From JAWPMT01 sp965227935 (GTDB taxonomy: Bacteria; Bacteroidota; Bacteroidia; Cytophagales; Cyclobacteriaceae), in NCBI GenBank assembly GCA_965227935.1, contig CBDDGS010000055.1:1364001-1428000 (forward strand): a stretch of DNA of 64,000 nt, read 5' to 3'. Numbering within the stretch: position 1 is the first letter of the stretch; the number at the start of each line of letters is the position of its first letter. Of the stretch, positions 24,631-33,383 are shown piece after piece. Below the pieces are notes generated by a model. The model was not told where the DNA came from. It did not search any database and saw only the letters and a list, made by a program, of their open reading frames with translations. A program made the position numbers and the translations under genes.

Positions 24631-26125
24631 TTCTATGCGACGGACCGTTTCCAACCGAATGATCACGAAGCTGATCATCTCCTTTCTGCTCATCATTTTC
24701 CTTGCTGCGGCTAGCTATGTCGGTACCACCATTTACTTCGCCAATAAGTACTATCTGGAGACCGAGCAGCGACTCAATGCCAACCTTGCCCGGCATTTGA
24801 TTGAGGAGAAGTTTCAAAACGAGCGACCATTTCTGGAGAGTGGCGAGGTGAATAAGGCTCTTTTTGGTGACTTGATGCACGATATGATGGCGGTCAATCG
24901 CGGAATAGAAGTGTACCTCCTTGGCCTGGATGGCAAGGTGTTGTATTCCGTGGTTTTGGATCACAGTTCAGCCGAGTCCCCCAAGACGTATGTAGACCTC
25001 GATCCGGTGCGGGCATTTATTGCTGATGGAGGTCATGATTTTATTCTGGGTGATGACCCCAGGAACAAGGACAGCAGCAAGATCTTTTCGGCGGCTCATT
25101 TTGATACCGACGGTGCTGCTGGCTACATCTATATCGTCCTGGCGGGAGAAGAGTTTGCCACGGTCGGGGATTCCCTCCTGTCAAGCTATGTTTTAAGGCT
25201 GGGCGTAGGGACATCATTGCTCACGCTTTTGTTTGTTGCCTTGCTCGGGACACTGGCTATCTGGTACCTCACCCGAAATCTCAGGGAGATCATTCATGCC
25301 ACCAATCGATTCAAAGAAGGCGACCTGCACTACCGAATAGAAAATGCTGAAAAGCAAGATCTGGCACTGTTGGCCACGACGTACAATTCGATGGCAACTA
25401 CGATTCTGGACAATATTGAGAAGATCAAATCAGTCGAGAATCTCCGGCGCGAGTTGATTGCCAATATCTCTCACGATCTTCGCACGCCCTTGTCAGTGAT
25501 GCAAGGCTACGTGGAGACTTTGCAGATCAAGAGATCACAACTTTCCCCTGAAGAGCAAGAGACCTACCTACAAATAGTGTATGATAGCACCGAGCGCCTT
25601 TCCAAGTTGGTCTCTCAGCTATTTGAGTACTCCAAGCTGGAGGCTAATCAGATAGAGCCGGTGAAGGAGCCGTTTGTGATCAGCGAGCTCGTCAGTGATC
25701 TGTACATGCAGTACCAGATTCTCGCCGAGAAAAAGGATATAAAGCTGTCCCTGGAGGTGGAAGAGAAGCTGTCATTGGTCTTTGCCGATCTGGGTTTGGT
25801 GGAGAGGGCTATTCAAAATCTGATGGACAACGCCGTGAAATTCACGCCTGATGGCGGCTCAATCTCAATCCAGTTGAGAAGCCATGAGCAGGAAGTGGAG
25901 ATACTCATCAAGGACACAGGGCAGGGTATCCCTGAAAAAGATCAGGCCTTGATTTTCGAGAGGTACAGGCAAGCAAAGACTGGACAAGAGCAGGTGGGTG
26001 CGGGTTTGGGACTGGCCATAGTGAAGAAGATCATGGAAATTCATGATTCCACCATCAGCGTTTTCAGCCGCCCCAATGCCGGAACTACCTTCTCTTTCTC
26101 ACTACCCATCTATCAGTTGGGCTGA
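24614..26125 (+). CDS. Membrane sensor histidine kinase
   Basis: About 503 residues: transmembrane segment 1 near residues 17-40 (LIISFLLIIFLAAASYVG), an extracytoplasmic sensor region to about 195, transmembrane segment 2 near 197-218, HAMP to about 270, the phosphoacceptor ISHDLRTPLS, and a HATPase domain with the N box NLMDNAVKF and GxGLGLAIVKK. The signal is unknown. Two starts are possible: ATG 24614 overlapping the regulator gene, or ATG 24635, which lies behind aggag. Its 3' end overlaps by 13 bp the convergent phosphodiesterase gene. Confidence 0.93.
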   Translation: MRSLTNSMRRTVSNRMITKLIISFLLIIFLAAASYVGTTIYFANKYYLETEQRLNANLARHLIEEKFQNERPFLESGEVNKALFGDLMHDMMAVNRGIEVYLLGLDGKVLYSVVLDHSSAESPKTYVDLDPVRAFIADGGHDFILGDDPRNKDSSKIFSAAHFDTDGAAGYIYIVLAGEEFATVGDSLLSSYVLRLGVGTSLLTLLFVALLGTLAIWYLTRNLREIIHATNRFKEGDLHYRIENAEKQDLALLATTYNSMATTILDNIEKIKSVENLRRELIANISHDLRTPLSVMQGYVETLQIKRSQLSPEEQETYLQIVYDSTERLSKLVSQLFEYSKLEANQIEPVKEPFVISELVSDLYMQYQILAEKKDIKLSLEVEEKLSLVFADLGLVERAIQNLMDNAVKFTPDGGSISIQLRSHEQEVEILIKDTGQGIPEKDQALIFERYRQAKTGQEQVGAGLGLAIVKKIMEIHDSTISVFSRPNAGTTFSFSLPIYQLG

Positions 26126-27351
26126 AGGATGGTCTGCATAACCTCCAACTTACCATCAATCGGGTGGTCCACCGGAAGTTGTAGTATTTCTGCGATAAGG
26201 GGATAGATGTGAATATTCTCAACGGGAGGTAACTCGCTGCCCGGTCGGATATTAGGCCCCATCGCGTAGAATATTCCATGCGTGTCTTTTACCATCGGAT
26301 CGTAGCCATGCGCTCCATAATAGGTGCCAGGATCTCTTTTCTTCCAAGGCTTATCCCTTAGTTCCATACCTGCAGGTGCAGTGATAATGATATCTCCCAG
26401 GCGATTACCTTGGTTATAGTGCCAATGCTCGGGAGTTTCGCTTTTCAGGTAAACCCTGGCTGGCTCAGCTAAGGCTTTTATGTGCTGAAAGACGTCTTTT
26501 ACCCTCACTTTGTTGTCGACGTAAACGTGGCAGTGAGTGCCATTGGTAACATATTGGATTTCATCGGCTATTCCGTCGAAGTACGGGCGAATATCAATCG
26601 TAGACGCTGCCTCGTTTTTGACGGGGACCATTCCGTGATCAGATGTCACAATCACATTGATGGGCAAGTCTTGCGCAGCGATATTGTCTAAAATTATTCC
26701 CAGGAGTCGGTCGGCGTCTCTCACAGTCTCTTTCGTTTCCTGCGATGTGGGACCATAACGATGTCCCTGCATATCGACATCAGAAAAATAGAGGGTAACC
26801 AGATGTGGACGCTCTGACGGGGGTAGATCAAACCATTCAAATACCGCTTTTATACGTTCTTCGTTGGGCACGCTGCCGTCATACAGCTTGTAGTAATCAG
26901 GGAAAGAGCCTGCTACAGGCGCTTCCGACCCCACCCAGTAGTAGGAGCCGGATTTGAGGCCATTCCGTGAGAGCAGCTGCCACAGTGGGATGCCGCCGTA
27001 GAAATAAGCGTCCTGGACAAGCTCACGATTCCTGACCACATATGTTACCTGTCGGGTGGGGTCATAAAAGCTGTTGTCCACCAGACCGTGGTTTTGCGGA
27101 TACATCCCTGTGACGATCGTGTAGTGATTTGGGAAGGTCTTGGACGGAAATGAGGGGATGAGTGACGCTGCCTTTGCACCATTCTCTGCCATGCTGCGAA
27201 AATTGCTCGCACCGTGCAAATCCTCATAGTCGTAGCGGAACCCGTCGAAGGAAATAAGTAAAACGTAGGGCCGGTCAGTACCATCTTGTGCCGTGGCCAT
27301 TACCGATAGGCACCACAGGAATATGAGGGTGAAGCGCATTGTCTTTTGCAT
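26113..27351 (-). CDS. Ectonucleotide pyrophosphatase/phosphodiesterase-like enzyme
   Basis: From ATG 27351 (MQKTMRFTLIFLW) the protein has 412 residues with a signal peptide ending near ATAQ. The alkaline-phosphatase-superfamily core shows LISFDGFRYDY, the nucleophile threonine in PSKTFPNHYTIVTG, DVDMQGHRYGP, TSDHGMVP and GAHGYDP. These supply the two-zinc site of NPP enzymes, which split pyrophosphate or phosphodiester bonds of nucleotides and related compounds. Substrate unknown. Exported to the periplasm. Confidence 0.88.
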   Translation of the reverse strand: MQKTMRFTLIFLWCLSVMATAQDGTDRPYVLLISFDGFRYDYEDLHGASNFRSMAENGAKAASLIPSFPSKTFPNHYTIVTGMYPQNHGLVDNSFYDPTRQVTYVVRNRELVQDAYFYGGIPLWQLLSRNGLKSGSYYWVGSEAPVAGSFPDYYKLYDGSVPNEERIKAVFEWFDLPPSERPHLVTLYFSDVDMQGHRYGPTSQETKETVRDADRLLGIILDNIAAQDLPINVIVTSDHGMVPVKNEAASTIDIRPYFDGIADEIQYVTNGTHCHVYVDNKVRVKDVFQHIKALAEPARVYLKSETPEHWHYNQGNRLGDIIITAPAGMELRDKPWKKRDPGTYYGAHGYDPMVKDTHGIFYAMGPNIRPGSELPPVENIHIYPLIAEILQLPVDHPIDGKLEVMQTILQPN

Positions 27352-27519
27352 TGGTGGAGCCAAAAATAGACGGTCAATTCTCCAAACTGGCACCTGGCAT
27401 GTTAAGTGATGAAAACTTTTGTCTTGTATTGAGCACAGCGTTGCTAGCTTTTGATGGTGAATCGATAATTTGGTAGGAGAGACAAAGGGATAATCAACCG
27501 GACATAATTTCTCTAATGC

Positions 27520-28614
27520 ATGAAAAAGTTACTTGTTCTCACAGGTGGTGGAGACTGTCCTGGACTCAATGCGGTAATCAAAGCCATCGTTGTTCGGGCC
27601 CATGTCGAGGGGGGCTGGAAGGTTTATGGTAGTGTAGAAGCCTACCATGGCATAATGAGAGAGCCAACTCAGGTGGTGGAACTGACGCCAGAAGCTTGTG
27701 AAGAGATCCACAGGCTAGGAGGGACAATCATTAAGGCAACTACTAAAGGTGATCCCGCGAGTTTTCCAGTTATGCAGGACGATGGCACTTTCGTGGAGAA
27801 AGATGTTACTGAAGAGCTGGTTGGCAAAATCAGTAAAATGGGATTCGAAGCGGTCGTAAGCATTGGCGGGGATGGGTCACAACGGATTTCTCAGATGCTT
27901 TTTGAGAGAGGGGTGAATATAATTGGCGTACCAAAAACGATTGACAACGACCTGGCCGCAACAGATTTCACGTTTGGTTTTCAGAGTGCAGTACAAGAGG
28001 CGTCTTCAGCTATCGACAAGTTGCAAAGTACTGCAAAGAGCCATGACCGTGTAATTATCCTCGAACTAATGGGGCGTGATGCCGGGTGGATAGCACTTCA
28101 CGCGGCTATAGCAGGTGGTGCGCATGCTTGTCTGATCCCAGAGATCCCCTATGATATTGAGAAGGTCGTCTCACACATTCATGATCGGTACGACGGAGGT
28201 AGTGGCTATGCGATAGTCGTTATTGCCGAGGGTGCCAGAGCCAAAGGTGTGGAGGTGGTAGACGAAAAGAGCACGGAAGTTGGGTACAAGATGAGGCGCC
28301 TTGGCGGCGTGTCCTATCTACTGTCAGAGCAGCTTAAAGAGAATGGATGTCGAGCAGCAATGCGCGAGATGATCCTTGGGCACTTACAGCGTGGTGGGAG
28401 CCCTGTAGCCTTCGACCGGGTATTGTCCACGTCTTTCGGCATCAAGGCCTTCGAGATGGTCCTTGAGCGCAAGTTTGGACACATGGTGGTGTATCGAAAC
28501 AACGACTTCCAGGCTGTGACGTTGGTGGAGGCCACGCGCCATTATAAGACGATCGAGCCTGACAACTACCTGTTGCAGGTCGCCAGGGGCATGAATATCT
28601 CACTCGGAGATTAG
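27520..28614 (+). CDS. pfkA: ATP-dependent 6-phosphofructokinase
   Basis: The 364-residue protein carries the PFK motifs GGGDCPGLNAVI at the N-terminus, GGDGSQ near residue 113, PKTIDNDL near residue 140 and MGRDAGWIA near residue 183. The glycine in GGDGS (rather than GGDD) points to ATP as phosphoryl donor. It belongs to the group of somewhat longer, possibly mixed-substrate PFKs. It catalyses fructose-6-phosphate phosphorylation in glycolysis and appears to be a single-gene unit. Confidence 0.92.
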   Translation: MKKLLVLTGGGDCPGLNAVIKAIVVRAHVEGGWKVYGSVEAYHGIMREPTQVVELTPEACEEIHRLGGTIIKATTKGDPASFPVMQDDGTFVEKDVTEELVGKISKMGFEAVVSIGGDGSQRISQMLFERGVNIIGVPKTIDNDLAATDFTFGFQSAVQEASSAIDKLQSTAKSHDRVIILELMGRDAGWIALHAAIAGGAHACLIPEIPYDIEKVVSHIHDRYDGGSGYAIVVIAEGARAKGVEVVDEKSTEVGYKMRRLGGVSYLLSEQLKENGCRAAMREMILGHLQRGGSPVAFDRVLSTSFGIKAFEMVLERKFGHMVVYRNNDFQAVTLVEATRHYKTIEPDNYLLQVARGMNISLGD

Positions 28615-28639
28615 GAAGTTGCCAACGTTCTGTTCATGC

Positions 28640-29026
28640 TCAGTCTCGAATGACTGGCACACGTTCGCGGGCGTTGCTCCTGATAAGAGATACTGTCTGT
28701 TCGAAACGTTCAGACGTAAGAATTGATTTTTCAAGGAAGTCTGTCACGTTGCTCATGAGGGCTTGGATGGCGTATTCCTCATCGCTCGATATGATGATCA
28801 ACTGGGGGCTTCCGGGCAAGTGATTCAAGAGCTCCCTTCCCCGGCTTCCCAGCACGTCGGGATCATAGAATATTACATCGAGATCTTCTCGGGTTGACCA
28901 CGAGTGGTCGTTGCCATCCTTGATTACATCTACCAGTTCCAGCTCTGGACAAAGGACGACAAGCTCAGAGAGAATACCACTAAAGAACTTGTTGGAGTCT
29001 ATAATTAGACACGAGTATGGCGTCAT
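28640..29026 (-). CDS. Stand-alone receiver-like protein
   Basis: The 128-residue protein has the alpha/beta pattern of a receiver domain (SCLIIDSNKFFSGIL, VIFYDPDVLG, LIIISSDEEY, DFLEKSILT). A candidate phosphoacceptor aspartate is at residue 55 and a lysine at about 95. The acidic pocket near the N-terminus has only one aspartate, so it may be partly degenerate. No output domain is attached. It could be a single-domain regulator; its kinase is not evident. Confidence 0.7.
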   Translation of the reverse strand: MTPYSCLIIDSNKFFSGILSELVVLCPELELVDVIKDGNDHSWSTREDLDVIFYDPDVLGSRGRELLNHLPGSPQLIIISSDEEYAIQALMSNVTDFLEKSILTSERFEQTVSLIRSNARERVPVIRD

Positions 29027-29373
29027 GATTTTCTATGCTGTTGTTGTACAAAGGCTGAAACGAAAGTACTCCGGTAGGTGGAGTAGACGGGAATATTTTC
29101 GGTCAGCGGGAGCAAATCTTCGATGAACGCCGCGAAACTCAAAATGGGCGTTTGTCACTAGTTGACCTGCGGCGCGAGGTCATGGAACAGTATTTTTCTC
29201 AAATAACTGTTCTATATGGTTTGATCGAACATGTTCGGAAGGGTTCCGGGCCCATAGGGCCTTGATTCGATTTTACGTTTGGGTCTCTGTTTGATTGGAA
29301 CGACAAAGCGCCAATCAATGCCGGTCATTGGAACGAGGTCCCAACTCATGCTGGGACCTCCAAGTGATTCAAA
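29027..29373. other. Intergenic region with several palindromes
   Basis: No gene is seen. It contains the 12-bp palindrome CGAACATGTTCG (29226-29237), the inverted repeat TTGATTGG-N12-CCAATCAA (29291-29318) and the hairpin gaggtccca (29335-29343) / tgggacctc (29352-29360). The last lies just past the M56/M23 stop and could end that transcript, though no T-run follows. Confidence 0.5.
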
Positions 29374-30780
29374 TCATTCCTCCGCTTTGTAGTCAGAGAT
29401 GTAATTCCATGGATCTACGAACTTGCCATCCTTTGCAACTGAATAGTGCAGATGGGGACCTGTTGATTTTCCAGTAGACCCTACATAGCCAATGATCTGG
29501 CCCGCCTTTACCTTGTCCCCATCCTCCACAACAAATCGCTCCATGTGAGCATATCTGGTAGTGAAGCTCTCATCTTCATGTTGAATAATTACTGAGTGGC
29601 CCCATGCCTTGACATATATCTTGGCCTCTTCAACGACTCCATCGGCAGTGGCATAGACTTCTGTACCCACGGGGGCGACGATATCGATGCCGTTATGGTA
29701 CTGCTCCTTGCCGGTCCATGGGTTCTTTCTACGACCAAACTCCGAGGAGATTCGGTGCTCAGACTTCTGGTCCACTGGAAATAGTGATGGTTGTGGACTG
29801 GCATACAATCGCTCGAAGTCTGGTACAAATAATTCGAAGGGTTCGGTGAAGGGCCCGATTACCAGAAAGTCTTCAGACCTTCCCCCGTTGTCGCTGCCTG
29901 CAAAGCCCAAGGCGACAAATAGTGACAGACACATGGTCGTGTAAGTGGCGATCTTCGCCGATTTTGAGTTTTTGCTCTTGTTCATCATTTTGATTCTGTT
30001 TTTGATAAAGTAATTACCAAGAGGACTGGACATTCGGAGGTTGCCGCTGGAGATGAACTGATAGATCAACTCCTGATACATTCGTTTATCAGGAAATTGA
30101 GACAGGACCATCTCATCAGCCTGGTACTCGTGAATGGCCATTAGCTCTCGGCGGTACAGGTAGATAAAGGGATTGAACCAAAAAAGAGCAATGATGAAGT
30201 CCAGCAGGAGTCTGTCAAGGCTATGTAATCGTCTGGCATGAGCTAGCTCATGCGTCAGTAGCGTGTCGAATTCTGGCTTCTTCCAATATTGAATAGGGAT
30301 GAATATATGAGAGAAAAAGGAGAATACATCTCGCTCCCCGTCCGGTGTTGGGTAGAGCCTATAGTCTTTGTGTTTGATATGGTTCCTATTCAATGTATGA
30401 AGGCGGAGCTGTCTCAGGTGGAGGGCAAATCGTGTCAGCAAGAGTAGTGACGCGGCGGCCATAAGTCCGCACAACGCAAGGGCCCAATAGGTGCCTGATT
30501 TATCAGCACTTTTAGTCCCTACCAAGGTACTGACCGGCATTATGTTTTCGACTGATTCAGAGAAGGGCTCTAAATATGCCTGATGCAACTGATGGATGTT
30601 CTCAGGTGCCGAAGAAGGCAATTGGAGTAAGGGAACCAGGAGCCCAAGTAGAAGGGCACCCACCAGGTAGGATCGGTTGAAGGCAAATGTCTTTTGCCGT
30701 TTCAACAGGAGCAAATAAATGAGCCCCAGGGCAGCGTGGAGAACAGCTGCCTTGAAAAGGTACGTCAGAAACTCAGTCAT
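29374..30780 (-). CDS. M56 (BlaR1-type) sensor fused to M23 endopeptidase
   Basis: The 468-residue protein begins with membrane segments and the M56 zinc-protease motif HELAH (TLLTHELAHARRLHSLDR, near residue 198), as in BlaR1/MecR1 antirepressors. After a further membrane segment near residue 290 comes an M23 domain with SSEFGRRKNPWTG, YHNGIDI, TRYAHM and GPHLHYSV, the zinc ligands of LytM-type cell-wall endopeptidases. It is coupled to a BlaI-type repressor gene upstream (8-bp overlap). It likely senses cell-wall or antibiotic stress; the M23 domain replaces the penicillin-binding sensor of BlaR1. Confidence 0.9.
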   Translation of the reverse strand: MTEFLTYLFKAAVLHAALGLIYLLLLKRQKTFAFNRSYLVGALLLGLLVPLLQLPSSAPENIHQLHQAYLEPFSESVENIMPVSTLVGTKSADKSGTYWALALCGLMAAASLLLLTRFALHLRQLRLHTLNRNHIKHKDYRLYPTPDGERDVFSFFSHIFIPIQYWKKPEFDTLLTHELAHARRLHSLDRLLLDFIIALFWFNPFIYLYRRELMAIHEYQADEMVLSQFPDKRMYQELIYQFISSGNLRMSSPLGNYFIKNRIKMMNKSKNSKSAKIATYTTMCLSLFVALGFAGSDNGGRSEDFLVIGPFTEPFELFVPDFERLYASPQPSLFPVDQKSEHRISSEFGRRKNPWTGKEQYHNGIDIVAPVGTEVYATADGVVEEAKIYVKAWGHSVIIQHEDESFTTRYAHMERFVVEDGDKVKAGQIIGYVGSTGKSTGPHLHYSVAKDGKFVDPWNYISDYKAEE

Positions 30781-31156
30781 CTTGAGATTGTTGCTTTCTG
30801 ATTTCGTCGTCGATCAGGTTTCGTATCTCTTGAAGCTCCTCTACGCTCATATCTTGATTTTGAGCAAAAAAGGAAGCGAATTTTCTCGGAGAGCCATCAA
30901 AAAATCCTCTCACCATGGTTCCCACATGATGGGCCAGGTACTGCTGTCGACTAAATGCCGGGAAGTATTCGCGCACTTTGCCATGTGCTTGAAATTTGAT
31001 GAAGCCTTTTTTCACGAGCACGTTCACTACCGTGGAGATGGTTGTGTACGCGGGCTTCGGCTCAGGGTAAGCATCCACTATATCTTTTAGGTGCGCTCGA
31101 TTCAGCCTCCATAGGAGCTTCATCAACTGCTCTTCAGCTTTGGTCAATTCCTTCAT
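30773..31156 (-). CDS. BlaI/MecI-family repressor
   Basis: The 127-residue protein has the winged-helix pattern of BlaI (KAEEQLMKLLWRLNRAHLKDIVDA, then YTTISTVVNVLVKKGFI) and a C-terminal dimerisation helix. In the classical system it is cleaved after BlaR1 activation, freeing the promoter. Two palindromes built from ACTAT/ATAGT lie just upstream, at 31167-31182 and 31194-31207. No beta-lactamase gene is next to it, so the regulon is unknown. Confidence 0.9.
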   Translation of the reverse strand: MKELTKAEEQLMKLLWRLNRAHLKDIVDAYPEPKPAYTTISTVVNVLVKKGFIKFQAHGKVREYFPAFSRQQYLAHHVGTMVRGFFDGSPRKFASFFAQNQDMSVEELQEIRNLIDDEIRKQQSQDD

Positions 31157-31166
31157 CTGGCAGCAA

Positions 31167-31207
31167 AACTATAACGATAGTTATAATTATACAACTATTT
31201 TAATAGT
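31167..31207. promoter_or_regulatory. Two operator palindromes before the BlaI-type gene
   Basis: AACTAT-N4-ATAGTT (31167-31182) and ACTATT-TT-AATAGT (31194-31207) share the half-site ACTAT and are centred 26 bp apart. The first is 11 bp before the repressor ATG at 31156. Autorepression is the likely use. Confidence 0.6.
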
Positions 31208-31294
31208 AATGAATCGCTGGACGGCGTAAGACTGAGATTTCTGAAACATAGAAATTCAACATTTAGTATTTTCGACGAATTAACAACATGACCC

Positions 31295-32128
31295 ATGGCA
31301 GAGCTAATAGCCTTTTTTGAAGATGTGCCCACGTGGTTTCGCAGTGTCCTATTGATGGGTGGCATCGTCATTTTCTGGATTGCGGAGGGCGTCCTGCCCA
31401 TATTCCGATTTCAGTACCGCAAGGTCCGACACGCCGGCCTCAACCTCTTTTTTACCATGACCACGGCCATTATTGGTTTTGGCCTGGCGGGAGTGTTGCT
31501 CGCGGCGTCCGATCTGGTGACCGCCAATCGGTTTGGTCTATTATATATAGTGGAAATGCCGCTTTGGTTGCAGGTGGTCGTCGGGGTCATGATGCTTGAC
31601 GCCATCGGTGCTTACCTGGTCCATTTCGTGGAGCACAAGGTCAAGTGGATGTGGAAGTTTCACGTGGTGCATCACAGCGACACCACTGTGGATGTGACTA
31701 CGGGGCTTAGGCATCACCCGGGAGAGACCATTTTCCGAATTGGATTTACGATCGTCGCCGTGATGGTGGTGGGTGCTCCGATGGGAGTGGTCATGCTGTA
31801 CCAATCCCTTTCAGTACTGTTTGGCCATATGACGCACGCTAACTTGAACGTCCCGCACAAATTGGATAAGGTCCTTTCGCTGTTGTTTGTCACTCCCAAT
31901 ATGCATAAAGTACACCATCATTATAAGCAACCATTGACCGACACCAATTATGGCAATATCTTTTCCATCTGGGACCGGCTCTTTGGCACTTTCCATTATG
32001 TGGATGACGTGCATCAGCTCACATATGGCATTGACACACACATGAAGACGGAAGAAAATACGAGCCTGAAGAACTTATTGTCCATTCCATTCCAGCCTTA
32101 TCGTCAGCCAGGTGAAGGCGAGGGATAA
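31295..32128 (+). CDS. Fatty acid hydroxylase / sterol desaturase family protein
   Basis: The 277-residue membrane protein has the di-iron histidine clusters HFVEH, HVVHHS, RHHPGE and HKVHHHY and four or more membrane segments. It is related to, but clearly different from, the hydroxylase at 20 kb. It probably modifies membrane lipids; substrate unknown. It is a single-gene unit on the plus strand. Confidence 0.86.
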   Translation: MAELIAFFEDVPTWFRSVLLMGGIVIFWIAEGVLPIFRFQYRKVRHAGLNLFFTMTTAIIGFGLAGVLLAASDLVTANRFGLLYIVEMPLWLQVVVGVMMLDAIGAYLVHFVEHKVKWMWKFHVVHHSDTTVDVTTGLRHHPGETIFRIGFTIVAVMVVGAPMGVVMLYQSLSVLFGHMTHANLNVPHKLDKVLSLLFVTPNMHKVHHHYKQPLTDTNYGNIFSIWDRLFGTFHYVDDVHQLTYGIDTHMKTEENTSLKNLLSIPFQPYRQPGEGEG

Positions 32129-32151
32129 TTCACGCGGACTGAGCTTGTTTT

Positions 32152-32589
32152 TCAGTCGGGGGTTTGCTCGACACTTACCATCCACTGGATCTTGAACTTA
32201 TCCGTCACCATCCCAAAGTAGGAACCCCAAAAGGTATCTGACATAGGCATGGTCACCGAGCCACCTGCCGACAGCTCCCTGAAGACGCGGTCAGCGTCCT
32301 CCCTTGTATCTGTATCTATAGAAATAGAAAAGTTGTTTCCTGTGACCAGTGGAGGACCAAATCCCGCTGCCGTGTCGCTGCCCATTAATACGGTCCCTGA
32401 ACCTATCGCAAGGCTCATGTGCATGATCTTGTTCTTCTCAGCATCGGGAATCGGAGGCATCCCCTCCTGAGGAGGCATTTCCGCAAAACGAGAAAGGGAC
32501 TGAAATTCTCCGCCGAACACGGATTGATAAAAGTTGAAGGCTTCCTCACAATTACCATCAAAGGTTAAGTAGACATTGATCGTCATCAT
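32152..32589 (-). CDS. VOC-family (PhnB-like) protein
   Basis: From the ATG at 32589 (MMTINVYLTFDGNCEEAFNFY) the protein has 145 residues. It has the PhnB/glyoxalase-like arrangement: YQSVFGGEF, IMHMSLAIGSGTVLMGSDT and a C-terminal WGSYFGMVTDKFKIQWMV. Members bind small molecules or metals, but PhnB-like proteins often have no known substrate. A longer reading upstream has no family support. Confidence 0.85.
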   Translation of the reverse strand: MMTINVYLTFDGNCEEAFNFYQSVFGGEFQSLSRFAEMPPQEGMPPIPDAEKNKIMHMSLAIGSGTVLMGSDTAAGFGPPLVTGNNFSISIDTDTREDADRVFRELSAGGSVTMPMSDTFWGSYFGMVTDKFKIQWMVSVEQTPD

Positions 32590-32706
32590 CAATTGGGTTT
32601 GGGTGTTGATTTGTGCTTCCTTAAATAAATATACATGATCCGGGCGTGTGACCCAATAGACAATATATATGCGACGGATAGTTAGTCCATCGATGATTGT
32701 TGCCAA

Positions 32707-33383
32707 TTATCGGGCAATCGATCCCATTCGTCGTAACTCATATATGACCTATAACGGATTGAAATACTTTAGCAATGAGTTTGGTGGTAGTCACCAGGCA
32801 AAACAACAACCAGCTTACAAAATGACAACCAGATGCAGCTACCGAGTTCGTGAAGGACTCTTGGGGAATACAGGACGAGCCAAAGTCCTCTTACTTGCCA
32901 TTCTTTTTCTACTCATCGGAAAGATCTTATTTGCTGCCGATGCCGATCGGACCTCGTTCGATCAGCTCTCAGCGAAGAGCAGTCAGGCAATGCTTGACGC
33001 ACCTAATCCTCCCAAACAACAAACTAGCCAGTAATTGGCAGAGCGTTAGGCTTCAACCATGTGACGATTGTTGGACACTAGATAACGCACAGAACAATTG
33101 ATGGCTGTGTCCATGTGACAGGGTTGCTGATGGCAATGGTTCATCGGTGACCCGACTTGTTTTCGTACTTACATAGATTGCCCCAACCCACAAAAGCTCC
33201 AAAAATCACCAAGATTTGATTGTATATTCTTTTTGTGCAATCAAATATTGCTTTAGTTACATTTTTTACTTGCTCAACCGGTGATCTCCCTCCTTGGTAC
33301 GTCGGCGCATAGTATGCCCGAGGGTGTTGTTTATCTTCACTTTGCAATCTAATACAGTTACGTACAAAACATCATTTTGAACC
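32707..33383. other. Long intergenic region with one possible small gene
   Basis: Apart from the doubtful reading frame at 32822-33034, nothing recognisable is present. The inverted repeat TTTGATTG (33215-33222) / CAATCAAA (33238-33245) lies about 140 bp before the T9SS protein start and could be part of its control region. Confidence 0.5.
32822..33034 (+). CDS. Possible small secreted or membrane protein, 70 residues
   Basis: From ATG 32822 the frame encodes a basic N-region, a hydrophobic stretch (VLLLAILFLLIGKILFAADA) and a short polar tail. That resembles a signal peptide with a small mature part, or the broken start of a larger exported protein. No family is recognised and there is no good ribosome binding site. 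It stands 350 bp before the T9SS protein gene. Confidence 0.3.
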   Translation: MTTRCSYRVREGLLGNTGRAKVLLLAILFLLIGKILFAADADRTSFDQLSAKSSQAMLDAPNPPKQQTSQ

